Assembly (NCBI GenBank): GCA_003330885.1
Contig: CP030277.1
Coordinates: forward strand, 248,001-312,000
DNA: 64,000 nt
From: Rhodobiaceae bacterium
GTDB lineage: Bacteria > Pseudomonadota > Alphaproteobacteria > Parvibaculales > Parvibaculaceae
Direction: 5' to 3'
The position numbers were made by a program, and so were the translations under genes. Of this stretch, positions 33,704 through 41,491 are shown one piece after another (the stretch's first letter is position 1; each line of letters opens with the position of its first letter). The notes below the pieces were generated by a model, which had not been told where the DNA came from, ran no database searches, and was given only the letters and a program-made list of their open reading frames with translations.

Positions 33704-34078
33704 ATGACCCTGTACCGTATTCATATGAATGCTGCCCGCAGCGACGAGTTTCCAGTAGGCAGCGATAAGCACGGCTACGATTTTGTGGCACCCTTGGACG
33801 CTGATGGTCATCTTGATCCAGACGCGTGGAAGGCGCACAAGCAAGATTGTGTTGTCAGACGCTTCAGCAATGGTGAGCCGGATGAGCGAGGGCTCCTTCG
33901 ACATATCGGTCGGGGCTGGACAATTGACTATGATCCAAATACGCCAGAAGGCGATGAGCCCTTCTTTAAGCTTGATAAACACCTGATCAAAATCGGGGAA
34001 TATCTCTCTGTGTTGGAAGATGACGGAGAGATGCGCACCTTTCACATCGTGGCAGTGCAGCCCTTTTTGAAAAAGTAA
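33704..34078 (+). CDS. Conserved hypothetical protein in the stress operon
   Basis: An acidic 124-aa soluble protein starting TLYRIHMNAARSDEFPVGSD, with a middle WKAHKQDCVVRRFSNGEPDE and a C-terminal KIGEYLSVLEDDGEMRTFHI. No catalytic motif, signal or membrane segment is visible. I recall similar proteins (RHGYEFVAPLD, GEYVSIRDxDGxMHTF) near stress genes in Azospirillum and rhizobia, but no function. It has an AAGGAGGG ribosome site and follows the Usp gene by 38 bp. Its stop codon lies inside the first unit of a 58-bp tandem repeat. Confidence 0.75.
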   Translation: MTLYRIHMNAARSDEFPVGSDKHGYDFVAPLDADGHLDPDAWKAHKQDCVVRRFSNGEPDERGLLRHIGRGWTIDYDPNTPEGDEPFFKLDKHLIKIGEYLSVLEDDGEMRTFHIVAVQPFLKK

Positions 34079-34200
34079 GCGCACTCAGGAAAAGTGTTTT
34101 GCGGTTTTCCGTCCGAGGGCGCGCTCAAAAAAGTAAGCGCACTCAGGAAAAGTGTTTTGCGGTTTTCCGTCCGAGGGCGCGCTCAAAAAAGTAAGCGCAC
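34070..34200. repeat. Tandem duplication of a family 1 palindrome, period 58 bp
   Basis: Two complete identical 58-bp units (34075-34132 and 34133-34190) plus the first 10 bases of a third. Each unit is a nested inverted repeat: GCGCACTC with GAGGGCGC (7 of 8 pairs) outside, GGAAAA with TTTTCC inside. The first unit begins in the last codons of the 33704-34078 gene, so the duplication appears to have copied the gene's very end. It fills the space before the convergent KAS III gene. Confidence 0.93.
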
Positions 34201-34227
34201 AGAGAGATCGGGTTGGCGGTGCGATCC

Positions 34228-35361
34228 CTAGGCGCGTTTGCGCACGATCACGCTGCCAGCCGAATACCCCGCACCAAAGCTGCAGATGACGCCGGTATCG
34301 CCCTCTTTGAGGTCGTCGCTATACTTATTGAAAGCGACAATGGATCCAGCGGAGCTGGTGTTCGCATAATCTTTCAGAATGTTCGGCGACTCTTCGACGC
34401 TTGGCTCGCGGCCGAGTACTTTCTTTCCAATAAAGTCGTTCATGCCCTTGTTGGCCTGGTGCAACCACAACCGTTTAAGCGCGGTTGGCTCAAGGCCTTC
34501 ATCGGTCGCATGCTCAATAATGAGCTTTGAGACCATCGGTACAACTTCCTTGAACACTTTGCGGCCTTCTTGAACGAAGAGCTTATCCGCGTCCTGCGCG
34601 GTCTCGGGCGCGGTGCGATTGAGGAACCCAAAATTATTTCGGATATTGTTTGAAAACTGGGTCATCAACCGTGTCCCCAGTACTTCCCACGCGCCATCCG
34701 CTGTGCATGTTTCATCGCGTTCAACAATGATGGCTGTGCACACATCGCCGAAGATGAAATGACTGTCACGATCGCGGAAGTTCAGGTGGCCGGTGCAGAT
34801 TTCAGGATCAACCACCATGACACAGTCGGCGCCGCCGCTGATGACCATGTCGTGTGCTGTCTTCAAACCGAATGTGGCCGAGGAACAGGCAACGTTCATG
34901 TCAAAACCAAAGCCATTGATGCCAAGGAGGTTCTGCACCTCAATGGAGATCGCAGGATAGGCGCGCTGCAGATTTGAACAGGCCACAAGAACGGCGTCGA
35001 TGTCCTCCGGCTTTTTATTAGCACGCACCATCGCTTCTTTGGCAGCAATGACAGACATCTCAGCCAGGATTGATGGCTCATTGTTGGAGCGCTCCGGCAG
35101 GCGCGGGCACATAGTGTCCACATCCAGAATGCCTTCTTTGTTCATCACATAGCGGTTCTCAATGCCGGACGCTTTGTAAATGAACTCGGCGCTGGAGGGG
35201 TTGAGGGCTTCGACATCGCCGCTTTCAATTGCTTGCTTGTTTTCGGTGTTGAACTTCTCAACATATGCATTGAAGGACGCGACGAGTTCCTCGTTGCTGA
35301 TTGAGTTAGGGGGTGTAAATACCCCAGTGCCACTAATGACGACTTTTGCCACGCTTCCCAC
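34228..35361 (-). CDS. Beta-ketoacyl-ACP synthase III (KAS III family)
   Basis: Thiolase-fold condensing enzyme of 377 aa with the intact triad Cys159 (NVACSSATFG), His301 (LWLHQAN) and Asn334 (DYANTSSAGS). It starts fatty acid or polyketide chains by condensing an acyl-CoA with malonyl-ACP. It is about 50 residues longer than E. coli FabH, with an extra N-terminal helical insertion (about 30-60, EKFNTENKQAIESGDVEAL), as in the longer KAS III relatives of Pseudomonas that take medium-chain acyl-CoAs. It may therefore shunt beta-oxidation products into lipid synthesis; this is inference. Monocistronic, divergent from the PNPOx-like gene. Confidence 0.88.
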   Translation of the reverse strand: MGSVAKVVISGTGVFTPPNSISNEELVASFNAYVEKFNTENKQAIESGDVEALNPSSAEFIYKASGIENRYVMNKEGILDVDTMCPRLPERSNNEPSILAEMSVIAAKEAMVRANKKPEDIDAVLVACSNLQRAYPAISIEVQNLLGINGFGFDMNVACSSATFGLKTAHDMVISGGADCVMVVDPEICTGHLNFRDRDSHFIFGDVCTAIIVERDETCTADGAWEVLGTRLMTQFSNNIRNNFGFLNRTAPETAQDADKLFVQEGRKVFKEVVPMVSKLIIEHATDEGLEPTALKRLWLHQANKGMNDFIGKKVLGREPSVEESPNILKDYANTSSAGSIVAFNKYSDDLKEGDTGVICSFGAGYSAGSVIVRKRA

Positions 35362-35520
35362 CCGAAGAGTTTCGCTGCGGAGATTGAGGCCAAGAACGCC
35401 AGGGCGTTGGTCTCAAACCCACCTGCATATATAAATTGCTTTGTTGCCCCAAAAATAGTGCAGCGCGAGCTGGCTGGCTATAGGTTTTGCCAAGCGTTTT
35501 CAGCAAGTGGTTACCGGTCA

Positions 35521-36144
35521 ATGCCCGAACAGACAGACATGCCTGCCCATTATGAAGATCTTGGCTCTGTCCAGACAAGCTGGAGGGAGATGCTGCTAAG
35601 CGCAGTTTCTGAGCGAACCCATCCTTTCAAGAAACCGGTTTTGACAACAATCGGTCTTGGGGGGGAGCCAAAAGCGCGGATCATCATCCTGCGGGATCTG
35701 GATCTTGAGGAACGCTCAATCCGGCTTCACACCGATGCGCGATCCGCTAAAGTTGATGAAATTGGTGGAAACCCCAACGTCATGCTGGCTTTTTACCACC
35801 CGGGGCATGAAATTCAGATTCAGGTCAGTGGCCAAGCGACGGTGCACCTGGACGATGAATATGCCGCCGCAGCCTGGACGGGTGCACCACCTCCCAGCCG
35901 ACGGGCCTATCTCGCGGAGCTTGAGCCAGGGACGCCTTTGCCCGGCCCGGCGTCGGGTCTCCCGGCTGACGTTGAAGGCAAGATCCCTTCGGAAAAAAGG
36001 CTTGAGACAGGCCGGTCAAATTTTGCGGCGATACGGATGGTTTTTGAACAAGTCGATTGGTTATTTTTGTCGCCAAACGGCAACCGACGTGCGCGGTTTA
36101 CATGGGAGGCCGATGGATGGGCCGGCACCTGGTTGGCGCCCTGA
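35521..36144 (+). CDS. Pyridoxamine 5'-phosphate oxidase family flavoprotein
   Basis: FMN-binding split-barrel protein of 207 aa. PVLTTIGLGGEPKARIIILR and SIRLHTDARSAKVDEI match the PNPOx fold and FMN contacts; QVDWLFLSPNGNRRARF precedes the end GWAGTWLAP. Canonical PdxH ends RLAP or RLNP with Arg/His substrate contacts that are not all clear, so it may not be the true PNP oxidase. I start at ATG 35521; the in-frame ATG at 35407 adds 38 residues lacking family features. Confidence 0.78.
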   Translation: MPEQTDMPAHYEDLGSVQTSWREMLLSAVSERTHPFKKPVLTTIGLGGEPKARIIILRDLDLEERSIRLHTDARSAKVDEIGGNPNVMLAFYHPGHEIQIQVSGQATVHLDDEYAAAAWTGAPPPSRRAYLAELEPGTPLPGPASGLPADVEGKIPSEKRLETGRSNFAAIRMVFEQVDWLFLSPNGNRRARFTWEADGWAGTWLAP

Positions 36145-36235
36145 GCATCCTCTCTCTGATTTGCGTCCCACTTTTTTAGTGTAATCGGCGCGAACCACCC
36201 CATATCGCCGGAAACGAAACCGGAGGATGAAGCGC

Positions 36236-36940
36236 ATGGCGACGACGAAAATCTGTCTGATTACAGGTGTAGGTCCTGGAACCGGTGCTGCTCTTGTGAA
36301 GCGCTTTGCGGATGCGGGTTACACAATTGCGATGATTGCGCGCAATGAAGAGCGCCTCAATGACCTCGCAACTAATGTGGCCAATACACACCCGTTTCCC
36401 TGCGATGTGTCTGATGAGCGCGCGCTGAAAGACTGTGTGGGCAAGATACAGTCGGATCTGGGGGCACCAGAAATCGTCATCCACAATGCGGTTGGAGGGG
36501 CGTTCGGGAGTTTCCTCGACGTCGCCCCTAAAACCCTGGAGCTCAACTTCAAAATCAACACGATGGCATTGCTCCACCTAGCCCAATTGACCGTACCAGC
36601 GATGATTGAAAATGGTCATGGCGTCATTTTAGGGACGGGAAACACATCGGCCTATCGGGGCAAGGCGAACTTCGCGGCCTTCGCACCAACAAAAGCGGCC
36701 CAGCGAATACTGCTGGAGAGCATTGCACGTCATGCCGGACCACAAGGCGTGCATGCTGCCTATGTCGCCATCGATGCAGTGATTGATGTTCCCAGAATGC
36801 GGGAAATGTTGCCGGATCAGCCCGACGAGTTTTTCTGTAAGCCGACTGATATCGCCGATGAATGTTACCGGATCGCGCACCAGCCGCGCTCGGCCTGGTC
36901 ATCCGACGTTGTCATCCGGCCCTTCGGCGAAAACTGGTAA
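36236..36940 (+). CDS. SDR-fold protein lacking the catalytic Tyr
   Basis: A 234-aa SDR-like protein with a variant glycine loop TGVGPGTG (10-17) and HNAVGG in place of NNAG. Where YxxxK is expected it reads FAPTK (Phe149, Lys153), so the acid/base Tyr is missing. I prefer ATG 36236 with GGAGG 9 nt upstream; ATG 36227 has no spacing. The rest of the fold looks intact and the frame is undamaged, so it is a conserved atypical SDR and not a pseudogene. Function unknown. It converges on tag with a 6-bp gap. Confidence 0.82.
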   Translation: MATTKICLITGVGPGTGAALVKRFADAGYTIAMIARNEERLNDLATNVANTHPFPCDVSDERALKDCVGKIQSDLGAPEIVIHNAVGGAFGSFLDVAPKTLELNFKINTMALLHLAQLTVPAMIENGHGVILGTGNTSAYRGKANFAAFAPTKAAQRILLESIARHAGPQGVHAAYVAIDAVIDVPRMREMLPDQPDEFFCKPTDIADECYRIAHQPRSAWSSDVVIRPFGENW

Positions 36941-36946
36941 CGGAAA

Positions 36947-37531
36947 CTACCTTTTTGCCAGCGCTGCGCATTCCTTGTGGCGGAAGCAATCAGTCGTGTG
37001 ATCATTCACCATGCCGACAGCTTGTGCGAACGCATATACGATGGTCGGCCCACAAAATTTAAAGCCGCGGGCTTTCAGTTCTTTTGAGAGCTTGGCACTC
37101 ATCGCAGTCTCGGCAGGGACTGATTTCATGGTTTTGAAGCTGTTCTGAACGGGCGTGCCGTCGACGAAGTCCCAAAGGAAGTCGGCAAAGCTTCCCTCTT
37201 TTTCCATGATCGTGAGGTACGCCTTGGCGTTGCCGATGGTCGCTTCAATTTTCCCGCGGTGGCGGATAATGCCTGCATCCTGCAGCAACCGGTCAACTTT
37301 CTTCGGGGTATAGCGCGCGATCTTCTCAGGCACGAAGCCATCAAAGGCTTTCCGGAAATTATCACGCTTTTTCAGGATCGTGATCCATGAGAGCCCGGCT
37401 TGAAATCCATCAAGCTGAAGCTTTTCAAAGAGAGCACGATCATCCCATTCAGGCACGCCCCATTCGTCATCATGATAGGCGACATAAACCGGATCATCAG
37501 CCGCAGGCCATGTACAGCGCGTCTTGCTCAT
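36947..37531 (-). CDS. tag: DNA-3-methyladenine glycosylase I
   Basis: Base-excision repair enzyme that removes 3-methyladenine from alkylated DNA. The 194 aa have CTWPAADDPVYVAYHDDEWG, FEKLQLDGFQAGLSWITILK and the C-terminal HTTDCFRH. The zinc ligands known from E. coli Tag correspond to Cys6, His20, His178 and Cys182. Its start overlaps the ygfZ stop by 4 bp, so ygfZ and tag form an operon. Confidence 0.95.
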   Translation of the reverse strand: MSKTRCTWPAADDPVYVAYHDDEWGVPEWDDRALFEKLQLDGFQAGLSWITILKKRDNFRKAFDGFVPEKIARYTPKKVDRLLQDAGIIRHRGKIEATIGNAKAYLTIMEKEGSFADFLWDFVDGTPVQNSFKTMKSVPAETAMSAKLSKELKARGFKFCGPTIVYAFAQAVGMVNDHTTDCFRHKECAALAKR

Positions 37532-38400
37532 TCTTTCATGCTTCCCATCGCCGTATCAGACAACCAGCCGGGAAGGGAAGGCTCGACGGAAATTTCATCA
37601 GCGGTCAGCGGATCTCCCAGACGATCAAGGCGCAGCAGCGCAAGCCCTTGGGCACCGGCTGAGGAAAGCAGTTCACCCGCCTGGCGCTCGCCCGCCATCA
37701 CTGCCGTGCGAGGCGCAGGCAGGTCCGTGTTTGCGCGCACCGTCACAATGCGTTTTCGAACCTGACCCTTGCGATAGGTGCGCGACGTCACTTCTTGTCC
37801 GACGAAACAGCCTTTCTGGAAATCAATCGCGCCCAGCAAATCAAGATTGGCTTCCATGGGAAAGGTTTTGTCAGCGATCAGGTCTTGGGCACCGGGTACA
37901 GCCAGCGCGATGCGATGGGCATCATATTCATCGGGGGAGCTGATCTTGCCAGCGGCCAAAGCTGCGTCAGCTGCGGCGGCGGGCACTATGAAGCGTTGCC
38001 CTAGAGCGTTAAGCCGAGGGTCATTAAACAGCAGCCCGCCGTGAAACTCATCCCCCAGGCCAGTCTCGCCAGACGTTTCAGTGTCCCAAACGGCTCCCAC
38101 GATCCAGTCTTCGCCCATGCTTGCGAGTGTCACATCTGCGCGCAGCTTGTAAAACATCAGCCGTTTCAATAGCTCTGGCGCGGCGTCTCGGTCGCAGTCG
38201 ACTAGGTAATGTCCGTCCTGTTCGATCACAAAAAAGTCGAACAGGTACTTCCCTTGTGGCGTCTGCAAAAGCGTATAGATGGCCTGAGTTGAAGAAACCT
38301 GATCAAGATTATTGGTCAGCAGATTCTGCAGGAAGTCATGGGCGTCTCCGCCGCCAATCTTACAAACCACCCGGTCGGGCAAGAGGCATATTCTAGTCAA
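37528..38400 (-). CDS. ygfZ: Folate-binding YgfZ/GcvT-family protein
   Basis: Tetrahydrofolate-dependent protein that helps Fe-S cluster assembly and repair (homologue of E. coli YgfZ and mitochondrial Iba57). The signature KGCFVGQE is at residues 196-203 with the cluster-related Cys, and LLTNNLDQ, LQTPQGKYLFDFF match the N-terminal domain. I prefer the TTG at 38400 (290 aa), with AAGGTGG just upstream and family similarity starting there; the in-frame ATG at 38490 gives an arginine-rich extension with no family match. Overlaps tag by 4 bp. Confidence 0.9.
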   Translation of the reverse strand: MTRICLLPDRVVCKIGGGDAHDFLQNLLTNNLDQVSSTQAIYTLLQTPQGKYLFDFFVIEQDGHYLVDCDRDAAPELLKRLMFYKLRADVTLASMGEDWIVGAVWDTETSGETGLGDEFHGGLLFNDPRLNALGQRFIVPAAAADAALAAGKISSPDEYDAHRIALAVPGAQDLIADKTFPMEANLDLLGAIDFQKGCFVGQEVTSRTYRKGQVRKRIVTVRANTDLPAPRTAVMAGERQAGELLSSAGAQGLALLRLDRLGDPLTADEISVEPSLPGWLSDTAMGSMKE

Positions 38401-38568
38401 AGGACCACCTTGTGTTTTTCCATCGAAATGGGGAGCCTTAGATGTAAGTCGCCCATTGCTCCCCCGCAAGCGGAAGCTGGGACGCAACATGCCTTGGCAG
38501 GGCGGGTTGGCCCACCTATAACCGGGAGCAAGCCCTAAGGATCGCAGACCTCAAAGGATAACCATCTC

Positions 38569-39528
38569 ATGCGTCTTCTCTTCATCACCTCAAATCGGAT
38601 CGGGGACGCGATCATGTCCACCGGTGTGCTGGGGCATTTGATGGAGACCCTTGATGAACCGGACATCATGGTGGCCTGTGGTCCCGTTGCCGCGCCTTTG
38701 TTTGCTGGTGCGCCCGGCGTATCAAAAGTCCATGTGATGCGTAAGGAGAAATACTCTCTTCATTGGTGGCGTTTGCTGCGCGCAACGTTTGGAACCCGGT
38801 GGGATGTGGTTGTTGATATTCGCGGGTCGGCAACTGCATATGTTCTTCGCGCGGGGAAACGATTTGTATTGAAGCCGGACCATGTAAAGCCTCGTGTTGA
38901 GCATATTGGCGGGGTGCTAGGGCTCAATCCGCCCCCATCGCCGAGGTTATGGCCAAGTGAGATCACGCGGGCGCGGGCGAAGGCCCTGCTGCCGGAGGGA
39001 GTTCCCATTCTCGCAATAGGGCCAACTGCCAACTGGCCAAAGAAAATGTGGCCGCAGGAGCGTTTTGCAGAGCTTGTGCAGGCAATCACCGGTCCTGGAG
39101 GCCGGTTGGAGGGTGGACACCTTCTCCTGACCGGTGGTCCTGGTGAGCAGGCCCAGGTCAAAGCACTCTATGATTGTGTGCCTCAAGACCGACTGATCGA
39201 CCAGATAGGTGCCGATCTCATTGATACCTATGCGCAATTTGAGCGGGCAGCCCTGTTCGTCGGCAATGATTCAGGCCTCATGCATTTGGCGGCGGCGGCT
39301 GGTATCCCCACACTCGGCCTTTTTGGGCCCACACGGGATGATCTCTATGCGCCATGGGGCGACAATTGCGCCTCTATACGGGGAGGGCGAACCTGTGATG
39401 AGATCACGTCAGATCCGACATATGATTTTGATAGCCCTGACAGTGCCATGACCGACCTGAGTGTCGATCAAGTGGTTAGGGCGGCAAGTGACCTTTTCGA
39501 CAAGGCCACCAACAGACAGGGCCATTAG
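38569..39528 (+). CDS. Glycosyltransferase family 9 (heptosyltransferase-like)
   Basis: GT-B enzyme of 319 aa, likely adding a sugar to LPS core or related glycolipid at the inner membrane. MRLLFITSNRIGDAIMSTGV opens the acceptor domain; the donor domain has GPTANWPKKMWPQERFAEL and FVGNDSGLMHLAAAAG ending LGLFGPT, as in WaaC/WaaF/ADP-heptose enzymes. Donor and acceptor cannot be told from sequence. No other LPS genes are nearby. 27 bp before the dihydroorotase-like gene. Confidence 0.88.
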   Translation: MRLLFITSNRIGDAIMSTGVLGHLMETLDEPDIMVACGPVAAPLFAGAPGVSKVHVMRKEKYSLHWWRLLRATFGTRWDVVVDIRGSATAYVLRAGKRFVLKPDHVKPRVEHIGGVLGLNPPPSPRLWPSEITRARAKALLPEGVPILAIGPTANWPKKMWPQERFAELVQAITGPGGRLEGGHLLLTGGPGEQAQVKALYDCVPQDRLIDQIGADLIDTYAQFERAALFVGNDSGLMHLAAAAGIPTLGLFGPTRDDLYAPWGDNCASIRGGRTCDEITSDPTYDFDSPDSAMTDLSVDQVVRAASDLFDKATNRQGH

Positions 39529-39555
39529 GCCCGACATTCAGGCAAGGAGACCTCT

Positions 39556-40905
39556 GTGTCCGACATCATTCCCAAGACCTTCGACGTCATCTATTCCGGC
39601 GGGACTGTCGTCAATCAGGACGGGACGGGAATAACCGATGTTGGCATTCGGGACGGGCGCATCGCTGCTATTGGTGACCTGTCAAAAGCAGATGCAGGTG
39701 AACGCATTGATGTGACAGGCCTTCATGTACTGCCGGGCGTCATCGATACCCAGGTCCACATGCGTGAGCCTGGCAATGAACACAAGGAAGATCTGGAAGC
39801 TGGTGGCAATGCAGCCGTCTTGGGCGGTGTGACAGCGGTTTTCGAAATGCCCAACACCAAGCCACCGACCACGAATTCTGATGCGCTGGCAGACAAAGTA
39901 AAGCGCGCCCATCACCGGATGCAGTGCGACTACGCCTTCTATGCCGGGGCGACCACCGAGAATGCGGATATCCTTGCGGACCTTGAGCGCGAGCCTGGTT
40001 GCTGCGGTGTCAAAATTTTCATGGGGTCATCAACGGGCAACTTGCTTGTCCCCGACGATGATCATGTGCGCGCTGTACTTCGCGCCATCAACCGTCGCTG
40101 TGCGGTCCATTCAGAAGATGAGTACCGCCTGCGGGAACGCCGTGAACTGGCAGAATTGGACAAGCCTGAAACACATCCGGTCTGGCGCGATGTTCAAACA
40201 GCAGTTCAATGTACCGAACGGTTACTCCGCCTCGCGCGCGAAGAGGGGGCCCGTATCCATGTACTCCACATCACGACAGCAGACGAAATGCCAATCCTTG
40301 CGGCAAACAAGGATATCGCCACGGTTGAGGTAACACCTCAGCATCTGACCTTCGCGGCACCTGATTGCTACCAGGAAATCGGAACACGTGCGCTCATGAA
40401 CCCACCGATCCGCACAGCCGAGCATCGTGCGGGCCTGTGGGCAGGCATTGCAGCAGGCATCGTGGACATCGTCGCAACAGACCATTCCCCTCATACGCTA
40501 GAAGAGAAGGCGCAAGCTTATCCAAAGGCGCCGTCCGGCATGCCCGGCGTGCAGACCTTCGTGCCCGTCATGTTGAACTATGTGAACGAAGGCAAGCTCA
40601 GCCTTGAGCGTTTTGTGGACCTGACATCACACGGTCCAAACCGTGTGTTCGGAACGGCCCGTAAAGGCCGTATCGCTGTTGGCTATGACGCAGACCTCAC
40701 CATTGTCGACATGAAAAAGAGCCGCACCATTGAAGATGACTGGATCGCGTCTGTGTCCAAATGGAGTGCATTCAGCGGCCGCACGATGACCGGTTGGCCC
40801 ATAGGTACAGTGATCCGCGGGCGTCGGGTGATGTGGGACGATGAAATTCTCGGGAAAGCTGGCGGTGAGCCGGTGACCTTCACAGAAGTCCTGCCGCGCG
40901 GCTAA
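39556..40905 (+). CDS. Dihydroorotase-like amidohydrolase
   Basis: Class I dihydroorotase or close relative (allantoinase/hydantoinase superfamily), 449 aa from a GTG start. The fold and most metal sites are present: carbamylated Lys152 in GVKIFMGSSTGN, His184 (VHSED), His237 (VLHIT) and Asp308 in ATDHSPHT. The usual HxH reads Gln66-Val-His68 in DTQVHMREPG, so the first metal His is Gln. I recall the same DTQVHFREPG in other alphaproteobacterial proteins annotated dihydroorotase, so it looks like a lineage variant. Pyrimidine synthesis is plausible but unproven. Confidence 0.82.
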   Translation: MSDIIPKTFDVIYSGGTVVNQDGTGITDVGIRDGRIAAIGDLSKADAGERIDVTGLHVLPGVIDTQVHMREPGNEHKEDLEAGGNAAVLGGVTAVFEMPNTKPPTTNSDALADKVKRAHHRMQCDYAFYAGATTENADILADLEREPGCCGVKIFMGSSTGNLLVPDDDHVRAVLRAINRRCAVHSEDEYRLRERRELAELDKPETHPVWRDVQTAVQCTERLLRLAREEGARIHVLHITTADEMPILAANKDIATVEVTPQHLTFAAPDCYQEIGTRALMNPPIRTAEHRAGLWAGIAAGIVDIVATDHSPHTLEEKAQAYPKAPSGMPGVQTFVPVMLNYVNEGKLSLERFVDLTSHGPNRVFGTARKGRIAVGYDADLTIVDMKKSRTIEDDWIASVSKWSAFSGRTMTGWPIGTVIRGRRVMWDDEILGKAGGEPVTFTEVLPRG

Positions 40906-41327
40906 TCGCCCGTCGATTCTGCGAGCTCCGCGCCAGGACCTAGCGGCTGGCCGTAGGAAAATTCGACAAAGCGCCCGTCCGGGTCTTTGAGCGCACAATA
41001 ATAGCCAACCGGATAGGGGGCCTGGCGGGGCGGCCAGGCAAGCAGGTCTCCACCGCGCGCGGCCACATCATCAACAGCCTGTTTGCTCTCCAAGGCAAAA
41101 CCCAGATGGCTAAAATCCCCGTCTGGCTGCGGCTGAGGTGCACCTTTGTCGATAAGAACCACCACGAACTGGTCCCCTTTGCCGGGTTCGGCAAGCCAGG
41201 CCACATTGGCGCCTTGTGGTTCATCGCGCAGATGCACCGTCTCAAGGCCGCAATAATCCTCATAAAACTGGATAGACCGGTCGAGATCGGCCACATGGAG
41301 GGCGATATGGGTGAAAGCGAGGCGCAT
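40902..41327 (-). CDS. VOC family (glyoxalase/bleomycin resistance-like) protein
   Basis: Single vicinal-oxygen-chelate domain, 141 aa. FTHIALHVADLDRSIQFYED, then FSHLGFALESKQAVDDV and GYYCALKDPDGRFVEFSYG give the paired beta-alpha-beta units; His and Glu (VEFSY) are likely metal ligands. Glyoxalase I-like activity is possible, but substrate is unknown. The 3' end overlaps the convergent dihydroorotase-like gene by 4 bp. Confidence 0.85.
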   Translation of the reverse strand: MRLAFTHIALHVADLDRSIQFYEDYCGLETVHLRDEPQGANVAWLAEPGKGDQFVVVLIDKGAPQPQPDGDFSHLGFALESKQAVDDVAARGGDLLAWPPRQAPYPVGYYCALKDPDGRFVEFSYGQPLGPGAELAESTGD

Positions 41328-41381
41328 GGGAGGAGTTTAGCCCACATTTCTTGGTTTTCGAGCTCCTTTGAGGAGGATTGC

Positions 41382-41453
41382 TTGACCAGACGGCTGTTTT
41401 CAGGTGGGTTGTGCCCAACAAAATCAACAAATGGCAGCGCGGCGGCTCATTGA
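41382..41453 (+). CDS. Possible 23-aa leader peptide before the acuI-like gene
   Basis: AGGAGG (41371-41376) stands 5 nt before a TTG that opens a 23-codon frame (begins LTRRLFSGGLCPTKS) ending TGA at 41453, 39 bp before the next start. The frame runs into the left arm of the hairpin 41437-41468, a layout typical of translation-linked attenuation. It may instead be a chance Shine-Dalgarno. Confidence 0.3.
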   Translation: MTRRLFSGGLCPTKSTNGSAAAH

Positions 41454-41468
41454 GTCAAAAAGCCGCGC
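41437..41468 (+). other. Hairpin in the acuI-like gene leader
   Basis: GCGCGGC (41437-41443) and GCCGCGC (41462-41468) pair perfectly across an 18-nt loop. No T-tract follows. It ends 24 bp before the reductase start. Confidence 0.45.
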
Positions 41469-41491
41469 ACCACATGACATAGGGAATTCTC

